DNA of 64,000 nt from Microglena sp. YARC. Taxonomy: Eukaryota; Chlorophyta; Chlorophyceae; Chlamydomonadales; Chlamydomonadaceae. The position numbers and the translations under genes are program-made. Shown here one piece after another: positions 19,490-32,000 of the stretch. The stretch spans positions 46,261,481-46,325,480 of the forward strand of contig CM039464.1 of the NCBI GenBank assembly GCA_022414725.1, given 5' to 3'. The number at the start of each line of letters is the position of its first letter. Positions within the stretch are counted from its first letter, which is position 1. The notes beneath the pieces are model-generated. The model was not told the origin of the DNA. It did not search any database and was given only the letters and a program-made list of their open reading frames with translations.

Positions 19490-19549
19490 CAGCTTCATGC
19501 CGTTAGAGAAAGCTCGCGGGGAACCACGATGCATAATTTGCGACTGCAT
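19490..19549 (-). CDS. SUFD: Possible SUFD transit-peptide exon
   Basis: An ATG at 19549 opens a frame starting MQSQIMHRGSPRAFSNGMK and continuing KRAGKPKIPK, basic and Ser/Ala-bearing like a plastid transit peptide. A phase-0 donor candidate (ACG|GTTTGC) lies downstream near 19398. This is inference only; a transcript is needed. Confidence 0.3.
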
Positions 19550-20284
19550 GACGCAAATATTGAGGAGAGGAGAAGTGGGCGAAGTGTGGGATAGGATTTT
19601 TTTCGTAGGAGGGATTGGTAAGACGACTTCAGGATCACTCTCACGGATCTCTCTAGACCACTCTGTGGCTAACTAGGGCCGACTTGGGTTTTGAGGGGTA
19701 GGCGCTCTGTGTTTAGTGGTTAAGACCTAAATTGATTTTTAGTCACTGAGATCACAGGCATGCTCAGACACCCAGCTCACGCTCGGCTTGACAGGGCTAT
19801 CAGCTTTCAGCTCCGAATGAGTTATGTTTAGTTTGGTCCCGATGCGAATTGAATCCCCCGACCTTCGTAGCAGCGCGGGATGCATTCATAGTAGGCTCTG
19901 CGAGGGTGCCAGCGTGGAAAGCAGCACTGGCTGAAAATAACGGCTTTACATGTATCACTGGCCAGCACTGACACAAATTTACCTAGCCCACGCTTATACG
20001 GCCAATGCACAACCGGGCAGCTCGCGATTGGGCATGAGGGAGCCGCGCCAACGGAGTCAAGAACCATTTGCCCATCTTTCGGGCTGGGACTGCTGGGGAT
20101 GGGTGTCTGAGCATGTTGGCCCTCGGCTTCCACCCAATCCAGGCTACCCACTCTCGTTATTTTAGCCTGCCCACGTGCCGGCTTTTCCCAGATGGTTGTG
20201 GACCACACCGACAACACCAGACTCAACGAAATACGAGCTGGGCTGAAGCAGCAGCTGGTCGATGAGAATGGGTAGAATGACCAA

Positions 20285-20408
20285 AAGCGAATATGATATC
20301 ATATGATTGATATGATATCATGCAAATTGCGTCATATGATACATGTGGTAACTTTGGTCTAGTTAGACTGCTGGCATCATATGGTATCATATTGCCGTCT
20401 CCTAATCA
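20285..20408. mobile_element. MITE family C copy
   Basis: GAATATGATATCATATGATT ... CATATTGCCGTCTCCTA, with the shared centre ACTTTGGTCTAGTTAGACTG. Confidence 0.6.
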
Positions 20409-20559
20409 TATATCATATATGATAATAACGTATTGAGGAGGAAGAGATATTATTATGTCTCTTGCGGGGGAGTGTAGTGTGGTAGTGTCTGTTGCCGGTG
20501 AGCAGCCCGATGGCTTTTTTTGATAATTTCAATTACACCATATTAACGAACCAAACTGG

Positions 20560-20982
20560 CATTAGTGTGTAGACGAGTCGCATATTAGGTGTACCTTCAC
20601 TCCCATGCCTCTGCAATCATCCAGGAATCGTACAACGGATCACACCAGTCCATGGTGCTAAGATGCTTAATGCCTAACCTAGACATGTCTTCAAACTGTC
20701 TCAACAAACTGGCGGACAAGATCCACTCCCACTCTATTTCTAGCGTTCGAGGTATTTTACAATGTCGACGCTTTATTGAGACCCAGCAGGGCTCAATACC
20801 AGTTGATTAGCATTTTTCCTGGTTCTCCTTGTTTTATATCTTGCCAAGGGGCTTATTCAGATATTTTAATAAGGAGACTCTTTTATGGTGACTAATGCTA
20901 GTTCTGGCTTACGCAGTGGTGTCCTCAACTTCACGTCCTAAGAGTGGCTCATCACTCGGATGTAAGAATTTCAATTTCAATT
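20560..20982 (+). mobile_element. LINE 3' end with (TTTCAA)n tail
   Basis: A frame ending CLNKLADKIHSHSISSVRG...IPVD* at 20810 is followed by a 160-nt trailer. The last 95 nt of the trailer match the 8760-8874 insert (GGTGACTAATGCTAG..., CAGTGGTGTCCTCAACTTCA), ending ATTTCAATTTCAATT. Confidence 0.6.
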
Positions 20983-21749
20983 AACTGTCTCAAACCATTC
21001 CGTACTCAGGATTGTGGTGTGGGAGTGTTTGTACTTCCACCTTATTGACATCGTTTACAGTCCCCTGGTAATGATTTGAACTGCCTAAGACGGCAAGCAG
21101 CTGGGCAACTTCAAGTTTAATGCCTGCATTTCTAGGCCCCTACTTTGTGTAGCGAGTACAGCAGGGTGTGAATGGTCTCCATATCCCAAGAATTCAAATC
21201 CGCTCGGCTTACTGAACGTTTTCTGTTATTATAACGGAGTGTTAAATGTTATTAAAGCATCCTTACACCATCGATTATGTACATGGGATGTCAGTGGTTT
21301 TAATAACTTGTCGCGCTGTTAGTCGCACTGGGGGACTCGGAATTGGAAGAAGATGATATTCGCCTGAAAAACCACGTAACAATTCAAATCAATACTTCTC
21401 CTGGTTACCGAACTAAGATCAAGGGATACAAGGTTGGGTCTCTACAGCCACAGGTCCCACAATATTTATATGCAAATAAATGCTAGCTCTCTAGTTTCCG
21501 CGGGTAGGACTTGGACTTGGCAGACGGTGGGCAGCCCAAGGTTGGCCGAAGAACCATGTAACAGGCGAAATTCAAATTTAAAACAAATAGGCAGTGGTAG
21601 GCTAATAGCGAAGGGTTCTATTCGATTTCCCGATTTTGGATGTGGGCAAGTCCATAGTCGCCTATCTGGATACACCACGAGAGAAACTTCAGACCAACTC
21701 ATTGTATTCAAAAAATAAGGCCAGCACTCGGTGAGGACGCAGCATATGC

Positions 21750-21968
21750 TCAACTCTCCCATTTCTTCACATCCATGCCTGAGGGTGGGGTGCATTCTGT
21801 CTTCTTGCTGCCAACATCCTTCCAGTTTGTTGACAAAACAGTACCATTGCTTTCTTGGAACGACTTCATCATCGCCCGCCTTTGGTCCTCATCACCCTGG
21901 CCGAAGATCTTCTTGAAGAAGTTGTTCAAGGGATCGCCATCGTCCAAGTCACCTTTCTTCTCCATTTC
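21750..21968 (-). CDS. SGT1: SGT1 exon 10 (SGS, stop)
   Basis: 72 codons and TGA. Highly conserved DEDQRRAMMKSFQESNGTVL and TPPSGMDVKKWES. Confidence 0.97.
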   Translation of the reverse strand, partial: EMEKKGDLDDGDPLNNFFKKIFGQGDEDQRRAMMKSFQESNGTVLSTNWKDVGSKKTECTPPSGMDVKKWES

Positions 21969-23860
21969 CTGCAATCATAAGTCCAATCGTAGAATGGCTG
22001 GAAGAACCCCCTGGATGCTGTGAGGCTACCTTGTCTTGGTTCAACTATGGCCTGTCTATCACAAGGTAATGAAATATACTACTATGTTGGCGGTCTCTCA
22101 TATGTCAATGGATATTCAGAGAAAAAGAGTGAGAAAAGAAGGGAGAGACGAGTAGTACACCCACCCCGGTTCAGTTCATCAGTTTCCCCCCGTAAAGCCC
22201 CTCCTGTCATAGTTGGGCAAGTCCCTTTATCCTATTTGGTTTACACCTGGACTGTAACAGCTTACATACAACCCCAGTATGCCAGACAAGGTAGAAGGGA
22301 CTGGCCAAGGCAACTGACCAATAAATACATCAATAGTACACCTTAAGACAAGGTGTGAGGTTGAGGGGGCCAGCCCGTTTGCTTGCAATGGGGCAAATCA
22401 ACAGCAGACCGATGACAACAAGAGCACCTTTGAAATACCATGTTTGTACTCACAGCCAATTCTGAATCCACCTTCTCCCAGTCCTTTGGAGCCTTGGTAT
22501 ATGACGACGGATACTTCCCCTGCACACGATTCAGTAGATGATTTGGGATAGTTAGTCGTAGCTCGTACTTCTTAACTCAAAATTTTCAGAGATTTATGAC
22601 ACATCTCCAGGGGGGGGGGGAAGGGGGGGGGCAAAAAAAAGTGAAATACACCATCACAAAAAAGTGCTGAGGCACCCTCCTGCAGACCCCCCCCCCCCCC
22701 CCCCCCCGGCTCCGGAACCCACTGTACAGCCACTATCTCAGCCACCACTTAGTGTTCTGGTGTCTAATTATGCTCATTTTACAGGGTTTTAAAGGCCTAT
22801 CCAATGAGGTTGGTCTAGAGACCATTGGGAATGTTTGAAACATAGAAAATCATCATCATCAATGTTACATTGTTTAGGTGGGGCTTGGGGGTCAGTCAGT
22901 CAGTTAAAAACCAAGTCAGTCAAAAAAGAAGAAGCAGGAGACCACCATGAGGTCTCGCTCAGTACGTCTGTTGTACACGCGTTGGTTAGGGCGGGGTAGA
23001 TATCGACCCCTCAAAAAGGGGGGGGGGGGGGTCCGGCGACTTTCAGAATTTTCCTCTGATGAAAACTGTTAGAGGCCAAAACTTCCTCAGGACTGGGTCC
23101 CTGATAGAATTAAGCAGACCTATGAAACAAGCTCGACGAGATCTTTCTGAATCCGCGCTTATTTCTGACTACGAGTATATCTGGAGGCGAGGTCCTCTAG
23201 ATCCAAGTCGAGGCACCTTGGTGACCTGGCAGATCCTCGTTCATGGGTCGAGCCGCTTTCGGAAATATCCTCGCAACTTCCTCACCAGACGGAATCTGAC
23301 AAAGTTAAGCATGCCCATGACACTGGTTTGACGAGAGCAGTCCGAATCCGCGCTTGTTTTCGAGAATGAGTAAATTTGTCGAGGTGGTTCTCGAGTAGTG
23401 ACCTCCACAGGTTCTTAGTACACCAAGTGTGAAAGTTGGGCCAAACCAGAAACTCAGTATTTCCTCCCCAAACTTCTTGAGTTTATGGAGGGTACTTAGG
23501 CATGTAACTTAGGCTGAACACCACCTTCAAATTGTGAAACACCAAAAATTACTGGCTCAGCATAGAATCAGGGCTAGGAAAGGGTGCTTGCTGGATAATG
23601 TTGTCAAACTTTGCTCAAATCCAAAGGTAAGACCACAAATGGATAGAGCTCGTCGAGGGGATCACTATAGACCCTACTTTGACCCCCTAATTATAATTCC
23701 TGAAGGAGATATGGGTCCTTTGGGGGGGAGCAGGGGGGGGGGGGGGGGGGGGTAAGGCAGATTTAAAAAACTTCCGACATAGATATATATGAAAAAAACT
23801 TCATCGCGACCCCCTGCTGGAAAGTACCTAATTTTTTGAAAATTCCAGATTTTTCCTTCG

Positions 23861-23895
<35 letters not shown>

Positions 23896-26800
23896 TGCGG
23901 CCCCAAACTTTGGAGGACCAGCTTTTTTTCTACTGGGCCAAATTAAGAGATAAAACCGGATTCTTCATCCTCTTAATGATATCTACAAAGTTGGGTGATG
24001 GTGTCATTTTGGTTAGAAGTTGCCCCCCCCTTGCACTTCTCCCACAATTCCTACAATCCTCGGAATTTCAGGCCAAATCAAAGGTATGAAATAAGAACAG
24101 CGACCTCTTTCAAAAATAAGGAGAGCACATAGATTGGAAATTTCAGTCAGAGTTAGGGATAGGCACTGGGGCGTAGCATGACAGAAAATGATTTGGTCAA
24201 GCTAAGGAGACGGGGACTGCATGGGTTTGGGTCTCTTGTGGCCAAGTTTTGGACAAAAGATGCATATGCCCATCCATTATGCCAAGCCAATCATACATGG
24301 CTTGAGGAATAGAACCAAGCTTTTCTTTTCGGCTACGAGCAGTAGCTTCTAGGCAGCTCCTTGAGCCATCCACTGAGCTAAATCCAAATATTTCAGCAGT
24401 TTTGGACAGAAGATTGTGTAAGCTTCATCGTGCATTTGGTTAGGCTTGGCTGAATAGTCAGTCAGGGGAGCTGCGTAGGAGGTACTGCTAGTAGCTGAAA
24501 AGAATAACACTGGAACAGAAGGAAACAAGAGGGATCAGAACACTAGGAGTACCAATTTGATAGCACCTTCGGAATTGAACATATTGCAGAGCATACACAG
24601 TATTTACAATCATGCAATGGCGCCGGGAATCAATCTGGACGAGGTGCATCCCAAGCCCCCAACCCCACCTCAAGAATCCACTCCCAGCAACACAGTACAC
24701 TCCCGTGAACGCACACTTACCCAGACTCTACGTCCAACTCGACAACGGGGCGACCCACGCAGCAGTTTATATAGACAGGCAGCGACAGACGACGTAGCTG
24801 TCACTCCCTGACAGTTCAGAATAGTTTTCAGCTCAATTCAACTATTTGTTGATATGTGCAAGTCCCTCTTAGCCTATTTTCCACCCCTATAGCCCCCAAC
24901 CTTTTAAATGGAGTGTTTTGTAAGACTACATCTTGCACACTATCAGTTGTACCTGGACAGGGGCTTGGGCGGGGTCGCTGTAGTTTGGTGCTGCCAAAAC
25001 ATTGCTCTTCTCCAAGGACCCCTGCAACACAAAGTGTAGGTCAGAGTTAATTGATGCTCAAGTTCCTGGTGGAATGGCCATGGCACGTAATAGTGATTTG
25101 TCATACGACAGACGAGGCTGAGTAATAGAGAAGCAAGGACAAAACTCATCACTGACGGGGCCAGGGAGCCATGCACCTCTCCTCGTATACTACTGTGATT
25201 GGAGGCAATGCACATGTGAAGCAATTTGTTGGGAGCCAACAACAGGGGGTAAAACCGAGGATAGATCGGAAAAACATAATGTACAAGTTTAAGACAGCCT
25301 TTCCTTCTACGCTGGCAGGTGAAGTCTTGACAGGATGTTAACAGCATCTCTAAGATGGAAGATTTGCTCAAACAGATACATGCCAAGCAGATGCAACAGG
25401 TCAGATCAAGGGCCAGATAAATCAGAAATCAAGAGCAGTTTGTAAACAGATTAACAGATGATGTACAGAGCAGGTGCTTCTTACCCACTGCACAGTATCT
25501 GCCTTGACAAGAGTAATTTCCACCTTTGTCTTGAGCACTTCGTACTTGGACTTGTCAGGGAGGATCTGGACGAACACACAGATAGATATTAGAGAGAAAG
25601 GGCCAAGATGGTTATGAGATCTCTGGGCTAGCAGTATGGTTGTTGGTCCTAGTGGTTCAGCTGGGACAGTTGGAGATCTCACTTCCCAGGCAGCCAAGAC
25701 AGAAAGATGCAAGTGCCTCATGAGCCTGTGTCGAGCAAATTTACCTGCTTGAAGGCCTGCATTTGAATTACTCAACAAGCAAACAGGAGCCTCAGCCTCA
25801 GGCAGCCTCAGCCTCAGGCTTGGGAATCTAGAAGGACAAGGGCGTGACCGCCCTTGTGTTGGCAATTGAATGGGGATCCGCTGGAGGTATGAGGAAGCCT
25901 CGCTGAGCCCCGCTGTCACTAGGGTTGTTTTGTGTGCGGTGTGCAATGTGCGGTGTGTGCAACCTTGTTGCTGCCCTCGTACACCTTGTTGCTGCCCTCG
26001 TGGCTGTTCTTGCGGAACGTGTGTCTCGTATACCGCGCTTTGGTACACAGTTGCGCGTTACCTCATCAACTGGGGCTGTTCACCCTCCGCCTGTGACTAG
26101 GCAGTCTCCTTCGGGATGACTTGACTGTCGAATCTTACCGTCAAGTGGTTCGGGGCGCAGTTTGATTTAAATCTACCTGGAAGATGAGGTGACGTGACTG
26201 AAGATACAACTTGTCTGAAATTTGCTTCGAGTCGGAGAATAGGTGCCTGCATTTGCGAGTTTACCAAGCTGCCTGCCGTTTGCAGACGTCAGTTGGTGCG
26301 GTCTAAATGCACTTTGTAGGGCGAACCCTTAGGTTCCCTAGCGCACCCGTTTGGCGCACCCGTTTTGCTCATCCGGCAGTACGGCTGTTGTACCGAAGTC
26401 GCTACCCATGGAGGGGCGGTAATGATATTTTTTGTGCTATGATGGACCACACAACACCAGAGTCGAGCAGCCACTAGAGGATCAATTAAAATACAACTTG
26501 AAGTCTGGTGCAGTGCACACTCTTACATATGTAAGAGCTTACTTAATTGGCAACATAGAGGTGCAAAGGGAAAAGCAAGTAAACTCGTAGATGCTTTGCT
26601 CTCACCTTGCCATAGAGTTCAACATCTAGCTTGTAATCTTCCTCTCCAGACGCATCTCTGGTCGTGACTGTCAAGCGGTTGGACTCAAAGACACAACTGA
26701 TCTGAAGAAGGCCGTGCACAAAGTGGCGCATTTGAGATTTGAAAATAATTGAAGGCGGGTAGTTCAAGTGACCTGAAATCCTGGATGCTGTAAATCCCAG

Positions 26801-28540
26801 GTGGTATTGATTAGGCAAGAATCAGAGATGGGGAGGGGAAAGAATAAGCAAGAATTTTAAAAACACATTGGATTGAATAAGACAGTACTCAAGATGAATG
26901 CTCAGACCACGCAAAAAATCATGGACTAAATTATCCATGGGAGAAATAAACGGCCACAAGATAAAATACAGCGAGGCCCTGGAAACTAGTTCCCTGGAAA
27001 CTAGTTCAGAGCGCAGGACATCCTTGTTCTATCATGATCAGCTAAGATGGAGAACGACACGTTGGGAAGATGCATGAAATGTGAGCTTTATACCACACCT
27101 GTTCAGCCTTCAGGTTTTTGGCGTAGACATCGACAGAGACCTTGCTTTGCAGTTGATACCACTGGTGCCTGGGAGAAGAATAGGGAGATTGTTCAGTACA
27201 GGAGCTACCTAAGAAGCATGTGACACTTTTACACTTAAATTACATGACCTGCGATCCTTTCGCCAATATCAATATCGCCAAGTTATTCATTGCAATTGAG
27301 GAGAATGGGTATTGTGGACAATGCAAACAGGAGGTACCTGGCACAATTCTGAAAGAGAGTGGTAGTGGGGTGTTTGTGCCAGCAAACAAAATAATGAAGC
27401 ATACTCCATTTATTTTTGCTGCTCTGCAATATTGTGGTAGCCAATCCTGTTTTTTGTTTGGTGCGAATCTCTGACAAGAAGCGAGTCATTCACGTTACCT
27501 GTATTTCCCCTCAAATGCCAGAGAAGCCAGCGCAGCAGGCGTGAGATTCCCCAGCGGCTCAGCTGTGGCAGCTGTTACAGTAGCTGCAGGAGCAGTCGAG
27601 GATGAGGGTGCACCTGTGGGCTGAGGCTTGGTACTCGCTACCACTGGTGCTGCTGCTGGTAAGTTACCATAACCAATTGGTGGGGTAGTGCTCGTGGTAG
27701 CACGTTTGGGACTGGAAGCTTCTAGTTCTTCTGCACCGGCACCAATACATACATGGGGTGATGATCCGAGGTGGAACAAGCATTTGTAAGGGAAATTCTG
27801 CCTGGATAGATTCAAAGAAGAATAGCATTCAAGCAAAAATGCGTAGAATGCGTCAGAAGGAATTGTGCGTCACTGTGAGATGGATTTTTAGGCATAGTAA
27901 CAGGCGCATGCATAACACCGGGTGGAACACTCCTGTCAAAATTTGCATTAATTGGAGATGGTTAGTGGGCCAGTAGTGATAGCTTAGTGCTGGGCATGCG
28001 TACCATCTATTTCAGCCTGGCACTTCCGAATCCATGTCATGAATTGGTTGTTCTCAGGGGCCACCTTCTGCCCTGCCTCAAACACTTCCTTGGCAGACTC
28101 ATACTCCTCCAAGTTAAAGCATGCTACCCTGCACAAGGCAAACACCGAAGCTTCATCAGAGAAAAGATCTTATGCCGTCTCCGGTGCTGTGAAAGTTCGC
28201 ATAAGCATTTGACAAAACGTTCAAAAACCCACCCTTTTCTGAGGTAAGCTTTCGCAAGGGAAGGATCAAGCTCAATGGCCTTCGAAGCATCTTCCGCAGC
28301 GTCCAAGTATTGCTCCAGCTTTATGTGAGCATTTGCTCGCGACTCATAGATGCAGGCTTGAGGGGAGAGATTGAGAGCCTGGAATATTGGCGAGGTAAGT
28401 CGCCTTAAAGGTATGCCGCATATTAAGGAGAACCTTCAGAGACACGAAAAAATGCCTACCTGCGTGTACAGATCAACTGCATCTTCGAAGTCCTCCTCGA
28501 CAAAAGCTCGATCTGCCTGGGAAATCAAAGTATCTGCCAT
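21750..28540 (-). CDS. SGT1: SGT1 co-chaperone (10 exons, 394 aa)
   Basis: SGT1 is the cytosolic/nuclear co-chaperone that links HSP90 (via its CS domain) with SKP1/SCF ligases and, in plants, with RAR1 and NLR receptors. Exons (minus): 28460-28540, 28233-28378, 28004-28128, 27499-27730, 27099-27168, 26606-26701, 25485-25565, 24953-25021, 22454-22519, 21750-21968; sum 1185 nt. All are GT-AG and every phase closes. Domains: TPR about 1-112 (MADTLISQADRAFVEEDF..., AIELDPSLAKAYLRKG), an Ala/Pro/Thr-rich variable linker about 117-190, CS about 195-285 (HQWYQLQSKVSVDVYAKNL, NRLTVTTRDASGEEDYKLDV, LPDKSKYEVLKTKVEITLVK), and SGS about 305-394 (YPSSYTKAPKDWEKVDSEL, DPLNNFFKKIFGQGDEDQRR, SNGTVLSTNWKDVGSKK). 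The length suits the family (about 350-400). The start ATG opens directly on the TPR as in plant SGT1. Confidence 0.96.
22150..22395 (-). mobile_element. F4 fragment and retroposon S, in SGT1 intron 9
   Basis: 22195-22265 is a minus copy of F4 (GTTGGGCAAGTCCCTTTATC). 22318-22395 is a minus copy of S (GTGAGGTTGAGGGGGCCAGC) with an A/T tail. Confidence 0.6.
22454..22519 (-). CDS. SGT1: SGT1 exon 9 (SGS start)
   Basis: 22 codons, GKYPSSYTKAPKDWEKVDSE, the canonical 'YPSS...DWdK' start of SGS. Donor GCT|GTGAGT. Confidence 0.95.
22600..23900. repeat. SGT1 intron 8: poly-G/poly-C tracts and a two-copy degenerate repeat
   Basis: Homopolymer runs at 22609, 22687, 23019, 23733 and 23862. 23082-23180 and 23275-23370 are diverged copies of one unit (AACTTCCTCA..., TCTGAATCCGCGCTT / GTCCGAATCCGCGCTT). 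No coding evidence. Confidence 0.7.
24318..24508. mobile_element. MITE family A copy
   Basis: AGCTTTTCTTTTCGGCTACG ... CTAGTAGCTGAAAAGAATAA; in SGT1 intron 8. Confidence 0.7.
24953..25021 (-). CDS. SGT1: SGT1 exon 8
   Basis: 23 codons, GSLEKSNVLAAPNYSDPAQA PVQ. Poorly conserved linker between CS and SGS, placed by splice sites and phase. Confidence 0.85.
25485..25565 (-). CDS. SGT1: SGT1 exon 7 (CS end)
   Basis: 27 codons, ILPDKSKYEVLKTKVEITLV...VQW, donor TGG|GTAAGA. Confidence 0.95.
26606..26701 (-). CDS. SGT1: SGT1 exon 6 (CS)
   Basis: 32 codons, FESNRLTVTTRDASGEEDYK ... ELYGK, donor AAG|GTGAGA. Confidence 0.95.
27099..27168 (-). CDS. SGT1: SGT1 exon 5 (CS start)
   Basis: HQWYQLQSKVSVDVYAKNLK, the first strands of the CS domain. 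Donor CAG|GTGTGG. Confidence 0.94.
27499..27730 (-). CDS. SGT1: SGT1 exon 4 (variable linker)
   Basis: Low-complexity linker rich in A, P, T and S, ending LASLAFEGKY before the split AG|G codon. Confidence 0.9.
28004..28128 (-). CDS. SGT1: SGT1 exon 3
   Basis: End of the TPR: VACFNLEEYESAKEVFEAGQ. Acceptor TTGTGCAG, donor ATG|GTACGC. Confidence 0.93.
28233..28378 (-). CDS. SGT1: SGT1 exon 2
   Basis: TPR helices: ALNLSPQACIYESRANAHIK ... SKAIELDPSLAKAYLRK. Ends with a split GG|G before GTGGGT. Confidence 0.95.
28460..28540 (-). CDS. SGT1: SGT1 exon 1
   Basis: 27 codons from ATG at 28540, MADTLISQADRAF...AVDLYTQ, donor CAG|GTAGGC. Confidence 0.95.
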
Positions 28541-28965
28541 TCAATATGCAATCCTCGAAAAAGGCGAGAGGTGAGTCTGCAATCGCTTCCTCAAGAGGGC
28601 CCGCTTGAGACCTCGAATGCGAGTTGGCGGTTGGCACTGGTACTTCTGGGGGTACTTCAAACCTGCCGGAAGCTACTAGAAGACTCATTTCATCATTTGG
28701 CAGTCATATTCATTTTTGAAAAATCTGAAACCTGGGAACTGCTTAAGCGACGTGATAAAATCCAGCATTTCAGCAGCAAGTTGCGCTCTGTATTTTCTGA
28801 CGCAGTGGTAATCTAATAACTGCTGCTCTGTATATCACCTGAGGGCAAACGAAGATAAACTGCATATCAGGCTTCAGACCAAAACTCCGAGTCTGTCTAA
28901 ACGCCTCCGACGGGGAATTCGAAAAATATTACAATTCGTCAGTGATATCAATCAAACCTTTCATC
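28541..28965. promoter_or_regulatory. Divergent promoter between SGT1 and the 28966 gene
   Basis: 425 bp separate the two start codons (28540 minus, 28966 plus). The span is free of recognisable repeats, unlike most noncoding DNA here. No TATA box or other element can be assigned with confidence. Confidence 0.6.
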
Positions 28966-29076
28966 ATGCAATCTCAGCATAGAAGTGGCTCAAGGAGCGG
29001 GGCTGTAGGCAAGAATAGTGGCAGGTTGAAAATGATAGTTAGTGGCAATGCCACTGCTTCAGTCGCCAGTGGCATG
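28966..29076 (+). CDS. Unrecognised gene, exon 1
   Basis: 37 codons from the first ATG in frame; donor ATG|GTAAGT. Confidence 0.75.
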
Positions 29077-32000
29077 GTAAGTTATTTTGTATCATTGTTC
29101 GCACCAACTGTATGGGCCAAACATTTTGAATAGGTTGTATCAGAAGAATGAACATAATTTTCAATTAAAGTCCGCCTCTTACTGCAGGCAAGCTTGAAAT
29201 CTTGCTGCTGCTGCTGCTGCTGCTTGATCCTGAAATCCTGCTGCTTGATATTTTTGATATATCCTTATCCAATACTACGATTCTCTGCAGGTTCTATCTC
29301 TGGTCCCCAATGATGATGTCTCCAGAGGGCTACCTGGCCCCCAACTGCTGGAAGACAAAGCAAACCATGCAGATACTGGTAGTCCCAAAGAAGGGCTAGG
29401 CATAGTCGGCACAGGCATGGTCCTTGATATCCCTGCCAAGGATCTAGACCAAGAAGAGGGCTGGGACGATATGTCTGTCCTTCTCAGTGAAAGCCAGCGC
29501 TTGATTGGAGAGAAGACTTGCAAGACTGAACAAACATGTATTGAATCTGCAAGAAACTCTGGTGGCGGCAACAAGGTGAATCAGAACAAACTTAAATGGC
29601 TGATTCAAACCTATCAAGTTGCTCTAGCTTTGTCCTCTTCCTCACCGGCAGACATTCCAAACAGGAACTGTTCCCATAGCCCACCCCGTAGACGAATGGA
29701 TTTTTTTGAGTATTTTTGCAGTCTAGCCAGTAAAGGCATAGCCAAAAATTCAAAATATATTTGCCAAAACTCAATATTGGGAAAGGCTGTATACAAAACA
29801 GGCACAGGTGAACTGAACCCCAACAAATCGTCAACTACATGAGCCCAGAGTGTCTGCTATGCAGATGCTTCAACTTCAATTTAAATAACACAAATCAGTA
29901 CTATTTACAAAATATTGATGAATATGTTGGATATCTCCATCATACCAACTAGTCAACATTTAGCATGTTCTGAAATTGTTTAAATACAGCATATGGCATC
30001 AACATCCGCACAATTGTCTCAAATTATCAACTCTATTTCCAAAACATTGGTGTCTCTAAAAGTTCAGAACAATTCTGATCAACTAATTATATTTATCATT
30101 GTCAACATATGTTCACTATCTTCACATAATACAGTGTTCATGTAAGGTCAGCATGGGGAATTACTCATCCGATACATAAGATGTTGCCTGGGGAGCAAAG
30201 AAAGGGGTGCCATTTCACATGACACTACATTACAATATTAAGGTTGAAACCCCCATCGTCAACTGAATAGGCCCAGAAAAAGCAGATCACCAGATGACTA
30301 CTGCTGAAGGGTGTATACTCATTTTTGCTGAATGCCCTAGCAGGCAGCTTGCAGGGAGACACACAAAACTGTCCTCCTAAACAATCGCACTAGAAGCTAA
30401 TCGATGTACGCATAATAATTATGTTCATGCAAAAACTGGAAAAGCACCACATCCATATTTCCAACATACTAACGAACATTTCAAAGGCACTTAAATGATC
30501 TCATCTCACATGTCCCAGTCACAGCCAAGGGAGCTTATCCCATTTATTCCACCTGTACTGATGCACAGATCATCAGCGAAGAAAAAACTGCACCAGATGA
30601 AATGTTGGCATCAACTGGTGGATGCACGGCAGACGATGTTCTGCTGGGATCTCCAAAAAGTGGCGGTCCTCGTGAGCATCCCCAGCGAGAGAATATGCCA
30701 AGGATGTCAATTGCGACCGAGGTAGTCAAAGGCATCATCGACGGGGTCGTGCATGATGCCAGTGTTGCCACCATAAACGAGCCCGGCGATATCGTGGAAG
30801 AGGAGAAAAGAACTCAAAGTGGCCACATTGCTGTGCAGGATATTCCATCAGGAGGAACCATCCCACAGACTAAAGACACACAGGCACCCAGACTTCTGAG
30901 TCCATGGGACGGAATTTCATCAAGAGATGAAGAAACAGCGACTAGGATAATACAAGGTGCTGGGGAGGGGACCTGTCATGAGGCCCTTGACAGCACCAAC
31001 GGCTGCTCAAGAAATACTGGAACAGAAACAAGGAAGCTTGAGAAACCTACCCTGACCAGTGCGCCAGAAGTAGTCAAAGGCATCATCGACGAGGTCATGC
31101 ATGATGCCAGTGTTGCCACCATACGTGCCCCGGGCGACATTGTGGAAGAGGGGGAAACAATTCAAAGAGGCCACAATGCTGTGCAGGATATTCCATCAGG
31201 AGGAACCATCCCACATACTAAAGACACACAGGCACCCAGACTTCTGAGTCCATGGGACGGAGTTTCATCAAGAGATCAAGAAACAGGGACTAGGATAATA
31301 CAAGGTGCTGGGGAGGGGACCTGTCATGAGACCCTTGACAGTACCAACGGCTCAAGAAATGCTGGAACAGATACAAGGAAGCTTGAGCAACCTACCCTGA
31401 TCAGTGCACTGGGAAACGCCGCAGCACGGGCAGGTCTGAGTGGAGAGGACAGATCTGTGCAGCCTCTCTTTGGGACATGTGGGGCTATCCAGGAATATGA
31501 CGATGAATCCATCATGCAGAAGCTAACTGGTGGTCACGACATGTATAGCGCTGTGGGAATGGATAGCACACCAAGCTGCAATATAGCTATACAGGAACCC
31601 AAGAGCACTGGCGGTACATGTCCACCGAATCCTATGAGATCAACGAAAGGACGCACTGACTTTTCCGACAAAATGCTCAAGATGGATGAAGGGACAGGTT
31701 CTTTGGCACCGGACGATGATACACTCAACCATCTGAAAGATTCAGACAGGCATGGTGCCGTCATGTTGCACCAGCTTGCAGGTATCCCCCATGCAATTGA
31801 ATCAAGACACGGTGAGCAGCTGCCAAGGCTCGGCGAGGAAGAAGACAAGCCAGTTGAAGACTATGACTCACCAGGTGGGTAGTTAAAAGAATGCCTATGT
31901 GACACCTGGTGCTGTGTATGTACACTTTCATTTGAAACATGTATGCTATATTTTGGTAGCTTAGGGGGTTTGATGGTGTACATGGAGAAGTGGCATGGCT

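Larger units (their letters stand above)
19550..21749. other. Intergenic: SUFD 5' side to SGT1 3' side
   Basis: About 2.2 kb holding the possible tRNA relic (19838-19905), a MITE family C copy (20285-20408) and a LINE 3' end (20560-20982). No exon-like stretch with matching splice sites was found. SUFD and SGT1 run in the same direction, so this should hold the SUFD promoter and the SGT1 3' UTR. Confidence 0.5.
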
